Part shown: one piece after another, positions 1-5,922 of the stretch
How the letters are laid out: each line of letters opens with the position of its first letter
Numbering within the stretch: the stretch's first letter is position 1
NCBI GenBank assembly: GCA_910579145.1
Contig: CAJTTQ010000046.1
Coordinates: 5,169 to 21,922, forward strand
Direction of reading: 5' to 3'
Source: an uncultured Eubacterium sp.
Lineage (GTDB): Bacteria; Bacillota; Clostridia; Lachnospirales; Lachnospiraceae
DNA: 16,754 nt
Translations under genes and position numbers: made by a program
Notes under the pieces: model-generated
The model's database searches: none
Seen by the model: the letters and a program-made list of their open reading frames with translations, nothing else
What the model was told of the DNA's origin: nothing

Positions 1-132
1 CATGGCAACACTGACGCTGGATTTTTTGAATCCCATACTTTCTGCAATGTCCACAGAACGCACAACGGGAAGCTTTTTGCTCAGCATAAGAATCGCTTCG
101 AGATAATTTTCCGATGACTCGTTTAACGTCAT
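1..132 (-). CDS. DtxR/MntR-family metal-dependent repressor, N-terminus only
   Basis: The minus strand from 132 encodes 44 residues that run off the left edge: MTLNESSENYLEAILMLSKK, then a segment with VRSVDIAESMGFKKSSVSVAM. This is the start of the winged-helix DNA-binding domain of DtxR/IdeR/MntR repressors, where SENYLEAI opens helix 1 and VDIAESMGFKKSSVSVAM is the helix-turn-helix. The ATG is preceded by a GGGGG ribosome binding site nine bases upstream. Family members bind DNA when loaded with Fe(II) or Mn(II) and repress metal uptake genes. The gene is divergent from the feoAAB operon, which fits control of ferrous iron uptake and of itself. The metal-binding and dimerisation domains are outside the window, so iron versus manganese specificity cannot be read here. 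Confidence 0.85.
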   Translation of the reverse strand, partial: MTLNESSENYLEAILMLSKKLPVVRSVDIAESMGFKKSSVSVAM

Positions 133-200
133 TGATTGATTCCCCCAAACTCTTATGAATCCAGTGTTATGGCGGTTTTTTGACCGTCAATGATTTATTT

Positions 201-229
201 AGTATAACATATTTTGAGTGGAAACGCAA
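201..229 (-). promoter_or_regulatory. Promoter of the DtxR-family repressor gene
   Basis: On the minus strand, TTGCGT (224-229) and TATACT (201-206) are separated by 17 bp, and transcription would run towards the repressor start at 132. The predicted leader is about 65 nt. The assignment rests on consensus match and position only. Confidence 0.6.
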
Positions 230-248
230 CGCGATGTAAAAAAAGTAA

Positions 249-277
249 TTGACTTCTTACTCGAGTTAGTATATACT
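249..277 (+). promoter_or_regulatory. Promoter of the feo operon
   Basis: TTGACT (249-254) and TATACT (272-277) are 17 bp apart, a near-consensus vegetative promoter, with the first feoA start about 50 bp downstream. The -10 hexamer lies inside the palindrome at 265-280, so a bound repressor would block RNA polymerase directly. Confidence 0.75.
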
Positions 278-289
278 AACAATAGTAAG
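256..289. promoter_or_regulatory. 34-bp dyad operator candidate over the feo -10 box
   Basis: A perfect 16-bp palindrome, GTTAGTATATACTAAC (265-280), is flanked symmetrically by CTTACT (256-261) and AGTAAG (284-289), giving a 34-bp dyad centred at 272/273. It overlaps the whole -10 of the feo promoter. DtxR-family repressors bind such dyads, often as two dimers on overlapping half-sites. That the neighbouring repressor binds here is an inference from position and symmetry. Confidence 0.7.
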
Positions 290-329
290 AATAGAATAAC
301 AAAGATAACTGAATGAAAGGAGGGGCCGT

Positions 330-548
330 ATGCCGTTATCTATGATACTGCCCGGAGAAGAACGCGTGATAGAGCGGATTTCCGGAAAAGATGACACAAA
401 ACGATTTTTGAACAGTCTTGGATTTGTCGAGGGAAATGATGTTACGGTGGTCAGCAAAGCAGCTGGAAATATCATTGTGGGGGTGCTGGACGCGAGGATC
501 GCCATTGGCAGGAAAATGGCGAACAAAATTATTGTAGCGGAAAAATAA
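330..548 (+). CDS. feoA: FeoA-domain protein, first copy
   Basis: A 72-residue protein with the compact FeoA (SH3-like beta-barrel) pattern: an N-terminal strand (ERVIERISGKDDTKRFLNSLG), a short helix followed by GFVEGNDVTVVSKAAGN, and a C-terminal VLDARIAIGRKMANKIIV. Its length is normal for the family. The ATG follows an AAAGGAGG ribosome binding site at 316-323. FeoA is a small cytoplasmic partner thought to bind or regulate the FeoB ferrous iron permease. It is first in an operon with a second feoA (30 bp downstream) and feoB. Two different feoA genes ahead of one feoB is common in Clostridia; the division of labour between them is not known from sequence. Confidence 0.9.
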   Translation: MPLSMILPGEERVIERISGKDDTKRFLNSLGFVEGNDVTVVSKAAGNIIVGVLDARIAIGRKMANKIIVAEK

Positions 549-578
549 ATAGATCAGGAGAGAGAATGGAGGAAAGAG

Positions 579-812
579 ATGAATACATTGCGGGAGATCC
601 CGTGCGGTACTACCGTCAGGGTCGTGCGGTTATTAGGGGAAGGAGCGGTGAGGAGGCGCATCATGGATATGGGTATAACAAAAGGTACGAGTATTTTTAT
701 AAGAAAAGTGGCTCCGCTCGGCGATCCGGTCGAGGTGACTGTCCGGGGATACGAGCTGTCCATAAGGAAAGCAGATGCGCAAATGATCCAGGTCGAAAAG
801 GAGGAGAGTTGA
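579..812 (+). CDS. feoA: FeoA-domain protein, second copy
   Basis: A 77-residue FeoA-type protein with the typical motif order: LREIPCGTTVRVVRLLGEGAVRRRIMDMGI, TKGTSIFIRKVAPLGDPVEV, then VRGYELSIRKADAQMIQV. The RRIMDMGITKGT and APLGDP motifs are classic FeoA and much closer to consensus than those of the first copy, which is clearly diverged. The start follows GGAGGAAAGAG. The stop at 810-812 is one base before the feoB ATG, so translation of the two is probably coupled. The role is as an accessory of FeoB in Fe(II) uptake. Confidence 0.92.
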   Translation: MNTLREIPCGTTVRVVRLLGEGAVRRRIMDMGITKGTSIFIRKVAPLGDPVEVTVRGYELSIRKADAQMIQVEKEES

Positions 813-813
813 A

Positions 814-3018
814 ATGTCTGTAACGATCGCTTTAGCCGGGAATCCGAACAGCGGTAAGACGACGATGTTTAACGCGCTTACCGGATCCAACCAGTACGTC
901 GGAAATTGGCCGGGGGTAACGGTGGAAAAGAAAGAAGGAAAACTAAAAAATCATAAGGACGTAGTCATAACGGATCTGCCAGGGATTTATTCCCTCTCTC
1001 CGTATACGCTGGAAGAAGTCGTAGCCAGAAACTATCTCATTCAGGAGAAGCCGGATGTCATTATAAACATCGTGGACGGTACGAACCTGGAGCGAAACCT
1101 GTATCTGTCCACGCAGATCATGGAACTGGGCATCCCGGTCGTCATGGCCGTCAATATGATGGATGCTGTGGAGAGACGGGGAGACCAGATCGACCTGGCG
1201 CAGCTCGGGAAAAAACTGGGTTGTGAAGTGATCGGTATCTCTGCGTTAAAAGGAACCGGTGTCATGAAAGCAGCTGAGAAAGCGCTGGCTCTGGCAGGGG
1301 AAATGTCAGAAGCCGCGCGCATATTCAGCAGGGAGGCGGAAGATGCTGTTTCACAGGCAGAAAAAATGCTTCCTGAGGGAATCCCTCTTTCGCAGCGGAG
1401 GTTTTTTGCGATAAAGTGCCTCGAAAACGATGAAAAAGCGGGCGAATGGATGGAGAGGGTGCCGGATGTTTCTGAGGTCATCAGCCAGCTCGAGGACACG
1501 TTTGATGATGATGTGGAGAGTATTATTACCAATGAACGGTATGAGTATATTTCTTCGATGATCAGCGGATGTGTGACAAAAGAGGGAAAAGAAAAGTTGA
1601 CGGTTTCGGACCGGATTGATAAAATAGTGACAAATCGTATTCTGGCGCTGCCGATCTTTGCCGCTGTGATGATACTCGTATATTATGTGTCGGTAACTAC
1701 GGTCGGTACGCTGGTGACGGACTGGACAAATGACGGGCTTTTTGGTGACGGCTGGTATTTGTGCGGGATCGGACGGGAGGATTACGAGGAAGCGGCAGCA
1801 GGCTTTGTGGAAGAGAGCGTTTCGCCCGAACAGTTTGGCATCTGGGTTCCAGGTATCCCGGTGATTGCCGAAAACGCCTTGGATGCGATCGGCTGTGCGG
1901 ATTGGCTGAAAGGACTTTTGGTGAATGGCATCATCGGCGGAGTCGGGGCGGTTCTCGGGTTTGTGCCGCAGATGCTCGTGTTGTTTCTCTTTCTGGCGTT
2001 TCTCGAGTCATGCGGATATATGGCGCGTGTCGCCTTTATCATGGACCGGATCTTCCGGCGGTTCGGGCTTTCCGGGAAATCGTTTATTCCGATGCTGATC
2101 GGGAGCGGATGCGGTGTGCCTGGGATTATGGCATCCCGGACGATTGAAAATGAAAGGGACCGGAAGATGACGATCATCACGACGACATTCATCCCATGCG
2201 GGGCAAAGCTTCCGATCATTGCCCTGATCGCCAGCGCGTTGTTCGGCGGTGCCGGATGGGTGGCGCCGAGTGCGTATTTTCTCGGTATCGGGGCCGTGGT
2301 CGTATCGGGTATCATATTAAAAAAGACGAGGGCATTTGCGGGTGATGCGGCGCCGTTTGTGATGGAACTTCCCGCCTACCATCTTCCGACGGCCGGCACG
2401 GTCCTGAGGAGTATGTGGGAGCGCGGCTGGTCATTTATCCGGCGGGCCGGTACGATCATTCTCGTATCAAGTATCGTCATCTGGTTCGGTTCTGTTTTCG
2501 GATGGAAAGAGGGAGCGTTTGGGTTTTATGCGGATATGGAGCTGACAGACAGCCTTTTAGGGCATTTAGGTAATGCGATCAGCTGGATCTTTACCCCGCT
2601 CGGGTTCGGGGAAGCGTCTGCTGCGATTGCGGTCATGATGGGACTGGTCGCGAAGGAAGAAGTGGTCGGTGTTTTTGGCGTGCTGGATTTTGAGGGATTG
2701 TCTCAGGCAGCAGGCTATGCGTTTCTCGCGTTCAATCTTTTGTGTGCGCCTTGCTTTGCCGCGATGGGGGCGATCAAGCGTGAGATGAATCATATCCGGT
2801 GGTTTTGGTTTGCGATCGGATACCAGTGTGGATTTGCTTATATCATCGCGCTCATCATTTATCAATTTGGTATGTTATTTGCCGGAACACCGAGCGTTCC
2901 GGGAGTGACCGCGGCAAGCGTTCTTTTGCTCGGACTGGTCTATCTGCTCGTTCGTCCGGCAGAGAGAGGGCATTTGAGTTTATTTGAGAGGAGGAAGGCT
3001 GCATGGGGACGGCAGTAG
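814..3018 (+). CDS. feoB: Ferrous iron transport protein B
   Basis: This 734-residue inner-membrane permease imports Fe(II) and has an N-terminal G-protein domain. Visible G motifs are G1 GNPNSGKT (9-16), G2 around T36 in VGNWPGVTVE, G3 DLPG (54-57) and G4 NMMD (114-117), with ISALKGTG as the G5 region. A helical GDI-like segment (about 170-270) leads into the membrane domain from about 275. The Gate motifs carry the conserved cysteines in SGCGVPG (C433) and IPCGAKLP (C462). A soluble insert of some 45 residues after the first membrane helix is rich in Glu and Gly. The start follows AAGGAGG and lies one base after feoA. Length and motifs are complete. The operon continues into a Cys-rich small protein that overlaps the feoB 3' end by 16 nt. 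Confidence 0.97.
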   Translation: MSVTIALAGNPNSGKTTMFNALTGSNQYVGNWPGVTVEKKEGKLKNHKDVVITDLPGIYSLSPYTLEEVVARNYLIQEKPDVIINIVDGTNLERNLYLSTQIMELGIPVVMAVNMMDAVERRGDQIDLAQLGKKLGCEVIGISALKGTGVMKAAEKALALAGEMSEAARIFSREAEDAVSQAEKMLPEGIPLSQRRFFAIKCLENDEKAGEWMERVPDVSEVISQLEDTFDDDVESIITNERYEYISSMISGCVTKEGKEKLTVSDRIDKIVTNRILALPIFAAVMILVYYVSVTTVGTLVTDWTNDGLFGDGWYLCGIGREDYEEAAAGFVEESVSPEQFGIWVPGIPVIAENALDAIGCADWLKGLLVNGIIGGVGAVLGFVPQMLVLFLFLAFLESCGYMARVAFIMDRIFRRFGLSGKSFIPMLIGSGCGVPGIMASRTIENERDRKMTIITTTFIPCGAKLPIIALIASALFGGAGWVAPSAYFLGIGAVVVSGIILKKTRAFAGDAAPFVMELPAYHLPTAGTVLRSMWERGWSFIRRAGTIILVSSIVIWFGSVFGWKEGAFGFYADMELTDSLLGHLGNAISWIFTPLGFGEASAAIAVMMGLVAKEEVVGVFGVLDFEGLSQAAGYAFLAFNLLCAPCFAAMGAIKREMNHIRWFWFAIGYQCGFAYIIALIIYQFGMLFAGTPSVPGVTAASVLLLGLVYLLVRPAERGHLSLFERRKAAWGRQ

Positions 3019-3143
3019 TTTTGTCCGTGGTAGTTCTAGCGGCGGTGTTAGCCGTGCGAAGCATGATAAAGGATAAAAAGAATGGGAAATCCATACAGTG
3101 CGGGGGAGATTGCAAGCACTGTGGCGGCGGCTGTCATAAATAA
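3003..3143 (+). CDS. FeoB-associated Cys-rich membrane protein, 46 aa
   Basis: A small gene read directly from the sequence: MGTAVVLSVVVLAAVLAV forms one membrane helix (residues 3-18), followed by a basic stretch (RSMIKDKKNGK) and a tail CGGDCKHCGGGCHK with four cysteines and two histidines. This matches the FeoB-associated Cys-rich family (Pfam FeoB_associated), which is encoded directly after feoB in many Firmicutes. It starts inside the last codons of feoB (16-nt overlap) behind GAGGAGGAAG, so it is translationally coupled. The cysteine cluster suggests metal or redox chemistry at the permease; its exact role is unproven. Confidence 0.88.
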   Translation: MGTAVVLSVVVLAAVLAVRSMIKDKKNGKSIQCGGDCKHCGGGCHK

Positions 3144-3170
3144 TAACAAGTCATACATGATTCCCCGCGG

Positions 3171-3176
3171 TATAAT
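3171..3176 (+). promoter_or_regulatory. Possible -10 box for the ferritin-like gene
   Basis: TATAAT is a perfect -10 hexamer placed so that transcription would begin at about 3183, the first base of the hairpin at 3183-3225. No convincing -35 lies 16-18 bp upstream (AAGTCA at 17 bp), so the promoter would need an activator or is weak. Confidence 0.35.
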
Positions 3177-3182
3177 TTCATA

Positions 3183-3231
3183 GAAACTCCAATATATTTT
3201 TATAGAACAAATAGATTGGAGTTTCTTTTTT
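3183..3231 (+). terminator. Strong hairpin with T-run, end of feo operon or leader of the ferritin gene
   Basis: GAAACTCCAAT (3183-3193) pairs perfectly with ATTGGAGTTTC (3215-3225), followed by six T residues (3226-3231). This is a textbook intrinsic terminator for the feo operon. The ATG of the ferritin-like gene begins at 3232, immediately after the T-run, and the only GGAG near that start (3218-3221) is inside the 3' arm. The same structure could therefore act as an attenuator or translation block for the downstream gene. Confidence 0.75.
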
Positions 3232-3780
3232 ATGGAAGAAAAAAATAACATGCTCGTAAATGACTGTAGTTTTGCAGGAATCCGTCCGATCATGATGGAT
3301 CTGCCATATCCGCCGATCCAGGTGGAAGAGAAAAATCCGTCATATGCAAATCTGCTCAGTGTCGATTACTGTGGATCCGTCTCGGAAATGTCGGCAATCA
3401 CCCAGTACATTAACAACGAGAACCGTATGTCCGGGGAGAGATGTTCGCTGGCAAAGACGATTTTGGGAATCGCTATGGCGGAGATGATGCACCTGCAAAA
3501 ACTGGGGGAACTGATTTTTCTGCTCGGTGGAACGGTTGATTTTACCGCGCGGTACCAAAATGGAAGAGCGATGATGTGGACGCCGGAGTATCTGCAGATT
3601 CCAGGAAATATCAAAAATATGTTACAGGCCGATATTGAAGCGGAACAGGGGGCGATCAAACAATACGAGATGCACATCAGAATGATGAATGACAAAAGGG
3701 TAATCGCGGTATTGGAGCGGATCATCCTGGATGAGGAGTACCATATCATGCTTCTTCGGACGCTGTTACATACGTATTAA
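3232..3780 (+). CDS. Ferritin-like di-iron domain protein
   Basis: A 182-residue protein with a four-helix ferritin-like pattern and two ExxH motifs. Likely metal ligands are E52 (SEMSAITQY), E84 and H87 (AEMMHLQKLGE), E136 or E138 (DIEAEQGAIKQYE), and E168 and H171 (LDEEYHIMLLR). This layout matches the rubrerythrin/bacterioferritin superfamily, whose members store iron or use a di-iron centre against peroxide. No C-terminal rubredoxin CxxC domain is present, so it is not a full rubrerythrin. The start is uncertain: ATG 3232 abuts the hairpin T-run with GGAG ten bases upstream, while ATG 3250 (residue 7) has GGAAG eleven bases upstream. Position directly after the feo operon suggests a role in handling imported iron; storage versus detoxification cannot be decided from sequence. 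Confidence 0.85.
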   Translation: MEEKNNMLVNDCSFAGIRPIMMDLPYPPIQVEEKNPSYANLLSVDYCGSVSEMSAITQYINNENRMSGERCSLAKTILGIAMAEMMHLQKLGELIFLLGGTVDFTARYQNGRAMMWTPEYLQIPGNIKNMLQADIEAEQGAIKQYEMHIRMMNDKRVIAVLERIILDEEYHIMLLRTLLHTY

Positions 3781-3811
3781 AAAAATGGTTGAAAGGGCGC
3801 CGCAGGCGCCC
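3781..3811. terminator. Convergent-gene terminator hairpin
   Basis: GGGCGCC (3795-3801) and GGCGCCC (3805-3811) form a perfect GC-rich 7-bp stem with a GCA loop, between the ends of the ferritin-like gene and the minus-strand phosphoesterase gene. On the minus strand the stem is followed by TTTCAACC and then seven T residues; on the plus strand the tail is poor in T. It probably serves mainly the minus-strand operon. Confidence 0.65.
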
Positions 3812-3852
3812 TATTGTGATAGACAGCTTTTGTGCCGCAGACAGTTTTGGTG

Positions 3853-4731
3853 CTACGGGCAGCCCTTTTTGTCATCCGCGAGTTCTTCCCGTTCTACGTA
3901 CAGACTTCCGTTATCATGTGCGTCCATATACCATTTTACGAGGGTGAGCGTACAGCCGCGGACTTCGATGCAGGTGACACAGTAGGGGTGTACGCAGCTG
4001 CCCGTATTCAAGTAAGGAGACGTTTCCGTACACATCATCGGCCGGTGGGTATGGCCGGTAACCAGTGTGCGGTTATATGATTTCGCCCATGACACAAGTT
4101 TTGTTTCGGAGCGCTCTTTGGTCGTGTAGTTTTTAGCTGCGCTCGTTGGATCGAGGATGCCGACCTGTTCCAGCGGTTTCCAGACATACCGGACGAGGAA
4201 ACGGTTGATGGGCCACAGCGTGGAATTCATCAGGGATGCCTGATGGCCGTGGGTCAGGTACAGGCTTTTTCCGCTGCCTGGATCCCGCAGGATGATGGCG
4301 GGATAGAAGGTAATACCGGGAAAGAGGGGCCGGGTACACTGGTGTGTGGTACAAAAATAGGAGCCGCATTTTCGTTTGGAAAACGAAGGATATTTTTTTA
4401 CCATGTCATGATTTCCATAAATCATATACAATCGTTTTTCCTGATAGAATTGCGACAGCAGTCCGAAGACGTCACTGTGTATTTCCTTGATCGGTTCCAT
4501 ACTCTGGTTTTCCCATAGTTCATCCCCGTCGCCAAGTTCTATATAGGTAAATCCCCGTTGGTAGTAGTAGCGGAGCGCCGCGATATATAAATGTTCGTTC
4601 CGCAGGAAATTATCATTGTGTGTCCCGTTCCCTCGGTGGCAGTCGCTGAAAAGTACGTAATTGTTTACGGGCGACAGCGGCAATACGGGAGCGTTTTTAA
4701 ACGATTTATTTAATCTCTGGCGGCAGCCCAT
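3853..4731 (-). CDS. Calcineurin-like metallophosphoesterase
   Basis: A 292-residue protein with the full metallophosphoesterase motif set: SDCHRGNG (D30, H32), LGDGDELWE (D68), GNHD (106-109), LTHGHQ (H161, H163) and TGHTHRP (H227, H229). These residues coordinate two metal ions and catalyse phosphoester hydrolysis. The DxH...GDGDE...GNHD spacing resembles LpxH-like and bacterial UDP-diacylglucosamine-pyrophosphatase-related enzymes, but a Gram-positive host makes a lipid A role unlikely, so the substrate is unknown. No signal peptide is evident, so it is probably cytoplasmic. The start follows AAAGGAG and lies inside the 3' end of the upstream DUF4474-like gene (26-nt overlap), so both are in one operon read leftwards and are probably coupled. 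Confidence 0.88.
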   Translation of the reverse strand: MGCRQRLNKSFKNAPVLPLSPVNNYVLFSDCHRGNGTHNDNFLRNEHLYIAALRYYYQRGFTYIELGDGDELWENQSMEPIKEIHSDVFGLLSQFYQEKRLYMIYGNHDMVKKYPSFSKRKCGSYFCTTHQCTRPLFPGITFYPAIILRDPGSGKSLYLTHGHQASLMNSTLWPINRFLVRYVWKPLEQVGILDPTSAAKNYTTKERSETKLVSWAKSYNRTLVTGHTHRPMMCTETSPYLNTGSCVHPYCVTCIEVRGCTLTLVKWYMDAHDNGSLYVEREELADDKKGCP

Positions 4732-5626
4732 AGCGGTACTCCTTTCTGTGATGCTTGAATCTTTTCAGCCGCAGGATGTGCCGGAACGCGAACGGTAAAT
4801 AGAAGTAAAGGTAAAGGAGTTTATCGCAGGTACATGCGAACGGCCGTGTAACAAAACGATACAAACAGCAGAACAGGCGGATCTTCAGCAGTATAAGAAG
4901 GTTAAGGCATCCAGTCTTATGACAGTGCCCCGCAAACGTAAAGAGCACGGTATTAAAACAGATCCCGATGGAGTCCGGATCGCAGCCAGCCTGAAGGAGG
5001 GAGTCGATAAAAGCATTTCTCATCTCGGTATCCGGAAACCGGATCGAGGCATTCAGCGTGAGGTCGCGCGGTTTTGAAACGTGTCCCATCGAGAAGATCG
5101 TGAGCCACCAGTGGGCGGCGCTGATATTGGCGATAGGACGTCCGCGGTAGAGAAGTTCTGTCCTCATGTCCAGATACTCATATTCCGGTACGGCCGCGAA
5201 TATCGTCGTTTTCCGTTTTTCCGGTGGAACGATGCCGTCGGCATGGTATACGCCGACCTCACTTCCGGTATTGATGCCATACTGTCCTTTCCAGCATTCG
5301 ATCAGCCACGTTTTTCCGCGATAATCAAAATAGACCGGCAGGGAGTCGAAAACCATGCACCCCAATGGCGCCAGCTTATCGTAAATGTCCCCGTATCCAT
5401 AAAATTTCTGCCAGGCGTCAGTTGTACTCGTGAAAATGTCCTGATCGGGTTCATACCGGTAACCGAGCGGCTCACAGAGCTCATTCAGGAAGCGGCATTT
5501 GTCGTGGAAGGACAGGCAGCGCAACTTATGGATGAGCTTCTTCTTTTTGCGGTGAAAGTGCAGGAGGATCAGTAACAGGATGAAGAGGATGATACATACG
5601 ATCAGGAAAAATAGGATGTGTTTCAT
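4706..5626 (-). CDS. Membrane-anchored DUF4474-like protein
   Basis: A 306-residue protein with one N-terminal membrane helix (residues 3-23) followed by a basic HRKKKK stop-transfer. The main domain (about 55-230) carries YEPDQDIFTSTTDAWQ, LGCMVFDSLPVYF and WLIECWKGQYGINTG (107-121), which I recognise as the pattern of DUF4474, a clostridial domain of unknown function. The C-terminal 70 residues are rich in Cys, Phe, Leu and Arg, with a weakly hydrophobic FRHILRL-type end; this part may be amphipathic. The start follows AAAGGGG. The gene leads a two-gene operon with the metallophosphoesterase, with a 26-nt overlap, suggesting that the products work together, perhaps on a membrane-linked phosphorylated substrate. 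That last point is inference. Confidence 0.8.
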   Translation of the reverse strand: MKHILFFLIVCIILFILLLILLHFHRKKKKLIHKLRCLSFHDKCRFLNELCEPLGYRYEPDQDIFTSTTDAWQKFYGYGDIYDKLAPLGCMVFDSLPVYFDYRGKTWLIECWKGQYGINTGSEVGVYHADGIVPPEKRKTTIFAAVPEYEYLDMRTELLYRGRPIANISAAHWWLTIFSMGHVSKPRDLTLNASIRFPDTEMRNAFIDSLLQAGCDPDSIGICFNTVLFTFAGHCHKTGCLNLLILLKIRLFCCLYRFVTRPFACTCDKLLYLYFYLPFAFRHILRLKRFKHHRKEYRYGLPPEIK

Positions 5627-5742
5627 CGGATTTCCCCTTTCTTTGGTTTGTTTTAATATATGCGGCGGGGTGTCGAAAGGTGTCGGTCTGACAGAGCAGA
5701 CGGCAGGGCAGACAAAGATAAATATTCACAGTATAAATCTGA

Positions 5743-5783
5743 TTGCCACAGCAGGCAGTGATGTGTTATAGTATCAGTATAAT
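5743..5783 (+). promoter_or_regulatory. Candidate promoter(s) for the DUF262 gene
   Basis: TTGCCA (5743-5748) is followed after 18 bp by TATAGT (5767-5772). A second, perfect TATAAT occurs at 5778-5783 but has only GCAGTG as a -35 at 17 bp. Either would give a leader of about 130-145 nt before the start at 5923. The 296-bp divergent gap 5627-5922 otherwise holds short GC-rich direct repeats (GTGTCG twice near 5670-5685; CAGAC twice near 5697-5713) and no gene that I can support. Confidence 0.4.
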
Positions 5784-5922
5784 TAATCATGGTGATGTTA
5801 TCAGTGTTCATTTGAGAGAGATCAGTTTTATATAGAGTTAGATGCGCACGGTAATGCGTTAAAGTAAGTAATTAGTAGCGGAAGTCAGGTTGTGCTAGAG
5901 AAAAATCAAGGGAGGAATACAT

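Noticed and set aside
566..823. 85-codon plus-strand frame overlapping the second feoA
   Set aside because: It is the alternative frame of a clear FeoA gene, with Arg/Gly-rich shadow composition; the FeoA frame has a good binding site and family motifs.
1041..1532. 163-codon minus-strand frame inside feoB
   Set aside because: Antisense shadow of the conserved G domain, Ser-rich with no recognisable motif or binding site.
1782..2315. 177-codon minus-strand frame inside feoB
   Set aside because: Antisense of the permease Gate domain; Pro/Ile-rich shadow.
5081..5575. 164-codon plus-strand frame opposite the DUF4474-like gene
   Set aside because: The minus strand shows a membrane helix, a family-like domain and a good ribosome binding site; the plus frame shows none of these.
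5773..5826. Three ATCAGT copies (5773, 5800, 5821) as a regulator-binding repeat
   Set aside because: Only six bases, spacing unequal (27 and 21 bp); easily chance.
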